A stretch of 64,000 nucleotides of DNA, from NCBI GenBank assembly GCA_030272815.1, contig JAJSZT010000005.1, positions 1 to 64,000 on the forward strand. The letters run 5' to 3'. The notes beneath the pieces were generated by a model. That model saw nothing but the letters and a program-made list of their open reading frames with translations. It was not told the DNA's origin and searched no databases. Source of the stretch: Deltaproteobacteria bacterium (GTDB lineage: Bacteria > Desulfobacterota > Desulfobacteria > Desulfobacterales > ETH-SRB1). The translations under genes were made by a program, and so were the position numbers. Numbering within the stretch: position 1 is the stretch's first letter; each line of letters opens with the position of its first letter. Shown in pieces: positions 61,216 through 64,000 of this stretch.

Positions 61216-62517
61216 CTAACCATCTATAAGCTTTTTGATATTTTCCATAATGCTTTCATTAAAGGAATCATTCCAGTTGAAAGCCCATTTGACATTTGTC
61301 CCGGCCAATCTCGCATCAACGTCATTACTCATTCTAACTGCCTTGCCCAATGAATTTGTAATTCCTTCTAATGTTGGCTCAGAACAAATTATATTCTGAG
61401 ACAAAGCCTCCATCTGCTCCCTTGTTTTGTTCATGTAACTATTTGTAACAACCACCTGTCCAGCAGCCGCCATTTCGAGGGGCATCAAACTTGGATGGGG
61501 CGTGTACATCAGTGCAAGCCCTATGTCATATTCCGGCATTATCTTATTGTAAGTTTGTAAATCGACTTTGCCTATCATTTGCAAAACCTTATTCGGAGCT
61601 AAGGGTATATCACTCCTATAATTTGAACCGATGCCATAAAAGTCCCACTTTTCGTGAAAATAACCATTTTCTATCGCTTCACAAAGAGCGAAATAGCCTA
61701 ACTCAAACATATTTCTGGATGCGTGTGCTTCTGGTCTAGCATAAAAAAGAAGCTTCTTAACCTTCTTCTTTTTCAACCTGTTTTTACTTACATCAAATCT
61801 GAAAATTGCATTTTCAAAACACATGCTTTCAGATTCCTCCACACTTTCGTTCTCATATATGCCGATTTGGTTCATCTTAAAGAAATCTTTCAGAAAGTTT
61901 GAAGAAAACAAAGCAACATGCGGAAAACTATATGATTGATGAGCCAACGCATAATAAGCGCCCATTACAAATGTATAAGGCTCATACTCCTGGATTAGAT
62001 ACAAGAACTTTCCTTTATTTAAACCTTCGATTGCCTTATTGGCAACATGTGCCGTCCACCATGTAGTAGCTATAATTGTATCATCAGGATTCATCTTAAC
62101 GGTTCTGTTTCTATCAAAACAGTATTCGATCTCAAATTTACCCAAAATATCCTTTAAAGCGTCATATTTATTAAACACCGATTCCTGCCATACCTTATAA
62201 TCAATATCGCAACGGTCAATAATTAATACGCGAACGGCATAATTTGCTTGAACAAGTTTTTTTATCAGACTGAATTTTGCAACATATCCTCCATAAAAAG
62301 TTTGATAGTTAATCTCCGGGATAATAATATTAACTTTTTTCTTTGCATTGCTGCTGTAATGAATCCTCAGCGGAGCAATTTTTTGCTGAATAGCTTCCTT
62401 CAACATAACCGGATTAAACCTATATTCACTGATCAGCATGCCCATGGACCTTACTAACTTACCAGTCACCCGGTTACTCTTTATCAACTTCAGCAACTTG
62501 TTCAATATCAATTTCAT
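61216..62517 (-). CDS. Glycosyltransferase, WsaF-like (rhamnosyl) family
   Basis: 433 residues of GT-B fold. HYSSNAKKKVNIIIPEINYQ opens the first Rossmann domain. The second has KLLFYARPEAHASRNMFELG, then MPEYDIGLALMYTPHPSLMP and LEMAAAGQVVVTNSYMNKTR, typical of WsaF-type rhamnosyltransferases. It would extend a rhamnan-type or mixed chain. Its start is 45 bp before the GT2 gene on the minus strand order, so all are one operon. Confidence 0.75.
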   Translation of the reverse strand: MKLILNKLLKLIKSNRVTGKLVRSMGMLISEYRFNPVMLKEAIQQKIAPLRIHYSSNAKKKVNIIIPEINYQTFYGGYVAKFSLIKKLVQANYAVRVLIIDRCDIDYKVWQESVFNKYDALKDILGKFEIEYCFDRNRTVKMNPDDTIIATTWWTAHVANKAIEGLNKGKFLYLIQEYEPYTFVMGAYYALAHQSYSFPHVALFSSNFLKDFFKMNQIGIYENESVEESESMCFENAIFRFDVSKNRLKKKKVKKLLFYARPEAHASRNMFELGYFALCEAIENGYFHEKWDFYGIGSNYRSDIPLAPNKVLQMIGKVDLQTYNKIMPEYDIGLALMYTPHPSLMPLEMAAAGQVVVTNSYMNKTREQMEALSQNIICSEPTLEGITNSLGKAVRMSNDVDARLAGTNVKWAFNWNDSFNESIMENIKKLIDG

Positions 62518-62630
62518 CTTTTTGCCATTAATTCATACCTAAGTTGAGCGATTGTTGGGGAAGAAATGTGCTGAAATCTTGATGCATAAGGATTTTCGCG
62601 AATGCTTGATGCGCAAAGGTTATGGTTTCA

Positions 62631-64000
62631 CTATCTAATTCTTTTATATATAGCGCAAGCCATTTTGCAATATCCCCTTGCCAAATAGCTGAATGCTAAT
62701 TTCAACTCAGCATTACCTGTAGTTTGCCTCTGTCGCTTTACCTTTAAATGTAATAATAATAGTTTAATGACACTAGTGATTTTGTTGTTAAATATCCTCA
62801 GGTCTCTAGCGTCCCTGTCACATCTAAGTTCCAACGTCCTTGACAGCAATCTAATGCGCACATAGTCGGCATCATAGATTTCAATAAGATGGTAAATAGC
62901 CTGTTTCAAATGGGACCAGACACTTCTAACATCAAATAATAATCTTAGAAAACATAGAAAACCTTTTTTTGCAATTTCAAAGTCATGATGACCGATCACA
63001 CTATTGTCATATTGAATATAGTCATAGAGAGGCTCATCAATATAGCCAATTTCCCCTGTTGCAAGTGCCGAGCAAGCCAACACATGATCGTGAAAAGGGT
63101 GTCCCAGATTTTGCGGAAAAGGTAGCGCCTTCTGTAACAATTCTCGCCTAAAAATACTTGCTGCACCGGTCACAGTGTTTGCAACCAAAACCATAGCAAG
63201 ATCTTCGTAGTAGTTTTTCCTATTTTTCCAATATGTATTTGAAATTGGTTCCCCATTTTCCTTAACAATCCTCATATCTGAGTATACCAAATTGAGGCGT
63301 TTGTCTTTTTCAATCTCATTTACTAATTTTTCCAGTTTGTGGTGGTACCAATAATCATCCTGATCAGATAATGCCACAAGCCCTGCTCCCTCGGGGACAT
63401 ATCGAAGGGCACGTTCGAAGTTATTATAAAAGCCCATGTTTTTGTTGTTTTGAAAAAAATAGAACCTACTATCATTAGAAATTGCTTCTTTTACTTGTTT
63501 TACCGTTGCTTCATTTGATCCGTCATCACTAATAATACATATCCAATTCTTGTATGACTGGTGTTTTATGGAATCAATCTGTCTCTTAAAAGTCTCCTTT
63601 TGCGGAGAATAGATTGCCATACATATTGCAACTAATGGCTCATTTGGCTTGGGCTTAATTTGGACATTTACCGGAGAAAAATATTCTCCTCTCTTTAGAA
63701 AATATACCTCTTTTTCACATATTAGATATTCTTCACCATTTTTAAAGGTTGCTACAGATGTTACTTTTTCTCTATTCCCCTCCAGATCAGATGGCAAATC
63801 AAGAGATCCGAAAAAGCCTGAACATATAGCGTATTTCATTCCCTCATTAACAAGATCTTCTTCCAATAAGTAGCTAAACACATCGTTTCTGGGTTGGTTA
63901 ATATTATCAATAGGAAAACAGTAGTTACTGATCTTGACTTCGATCTTTTCAACTTCAAAACGTGGGTTAAATACCCATCCTGAGCAAAAATAGGCCAAAC
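62631..64000 (-). CDS. Glycosyltransferase family 2, N-terminal end beyond the window
   Basis: At least 456 codons; the frame stays open to the window edge, so the true start is to the right. A GT2 domain lies in the middle: VAICMAIYSPQKETFKRQID, ICIISDDGSNEATVKQVKEA, LVALSDQDDYWYHHKLEKLV (DxD) and NTVTGAASIFRRELLQKALP. An N-terminal extension of 140 residues or more carries no recognised domain; the C-terminus is helical. It is the first gene here of the long minus-strand glycosyltransferase operon. Confidence 0.82.
   Translation of the reverse strand, partial: LAYFCSGWVFNPRFEVEKIEVKISNYCFPIDNINQPRNDVFSYLLEEDLVNEGMKYAICSGFFGSLDLPSDLEGNREKVTSVATFKNGEEYLICEKEVYFLKRGEYFSPVNVQIKPKPNEPLVAICMAIYSPQKETFKRQIDSIKHQSYKNWICIISDDGSNEATVKQVKEAISNDSRFYFFQNNKNMGFYNNFERALRYVPEGAGLVALSDQDDYWYHHKLEKLVNEIEKDKRLNLVYSDMRIVKENGEPISNTYWKNRKNYYEDLAMVLVANTVTGAASIFRRELLQKALPFPQNLGHPFHDHVLACSALATGEIGYIDEPLYDYIQYDNSVIGHHDFEIAKKGFLCFLRLLFDVRSVWSHLKQAIYHLIEIYDADYVRIRLLSRTLELRCDRDARDLRIFNNKITSVIKLLLLHLKVKRQRQTTGNAELKLAFSYLARGYCKMACAIYKRIR

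Overview
The window comes from an AT-rich Gram-negative bacterium. Its gene content and the look of its proteins (GlnD-AmtB-GlnK-GlnA order, a CobO-type adenosyltransferase, an Fsr-like MFS pump, many small intergenic palindromes) fit a Desulfobacterota (Desulfobacterales-like, sulfate-reducer-type) genome. Genus cannot be decided from sequence alone. No tRNA, rRNA, CRISPR array or integron integrase was seen.

Left core (1-4.7 kb): a nitrogen-assimilation block with the 3' part of glnD (PII uridylyltransferase), amtB (ammonium channel), glnK/glnB (PII) and glnA (type I glutamine synthetase), all on +. A 146-bp inverted-repeat element sits between amtB and glnK.

Accessory island (about 4.7-27.2 kb): small genes, broken genes and repeats. 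Several attC-like recombination sites (5786, 6433, 10328, 16620, 20978, plus split sites near 7307, 17043 and 22107) have an extrahelical-base hairpin layout and a gene start 17-35 bp downstream, but no integrase gene is present. I read this as a CALIN (cluster of attC sites lacking an integrase). ORF-less group II introns sit in the left halves of attC sites. Cargo is dominated by defence and toxin functions: three different TIR proteins (9343, 14079, 15707), the last overlapping a RipA-like multi-pass membrane protein; a protein joining a restriction specificity-like N-terminus to a HEPN-like C-terminus; a complete DarTG pair in higher-GC DNA; RhuM between two truncated hsdR starts; a YgiT-type antitoxin; an intact vapBC with a visible promoter and operator; a frameshifted hicAB; and a Lar-like zinc ribbon. 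The region carries duplications: [intron - AAA ATPase fragment - vapC tail - structured repeat] twice, and a 360-bp direct repeat whose copies lie next to the two halves of a split shikimate-kinase-like gene. A 106-bp MITE-like element with near-perfect terminal repeats occurs once near each end of the island (4955 and 24653). An ABC exporter pair closes the island.

Middle core (27.2-47 kb), mostly on minus: a GAF-GGDEF diguanylate cyclase; cobO; a U32 peptidase-family protein; rfbD-rfbC-rfbA (dTDP-rhamnose, without rfbB); a small Cys-rich ORF interrupted by an in-frame UGA; an MFS exporter; an EF-G paralogue; and the run xseA-xseB-ispA-dxs-tlyA (exonuclease VII, isoprenoid precursors, rRNA methylation/hemolysin family). 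Then come a BI-1 membrane protein, glmM and a left-handed beta-helix protein.

Right part (48-64 kb): a surface polysaccharide locus with a fused polyprenyl-phosphate glycosyl-1-phosphate transferase/FlaA1-like protein, an SDR epimerase/decarboxylase, an asparagine-synthetase-like amidotransferase, two methyltransferases, a Wzx-type flippase and at least five glycosyltransferases, one of them a GT2-GT4 fusion. With rfbDCA and glmM nearby, it probably builds a rhamnose-containing O-antigen or capsule. The last gene runs off the window.
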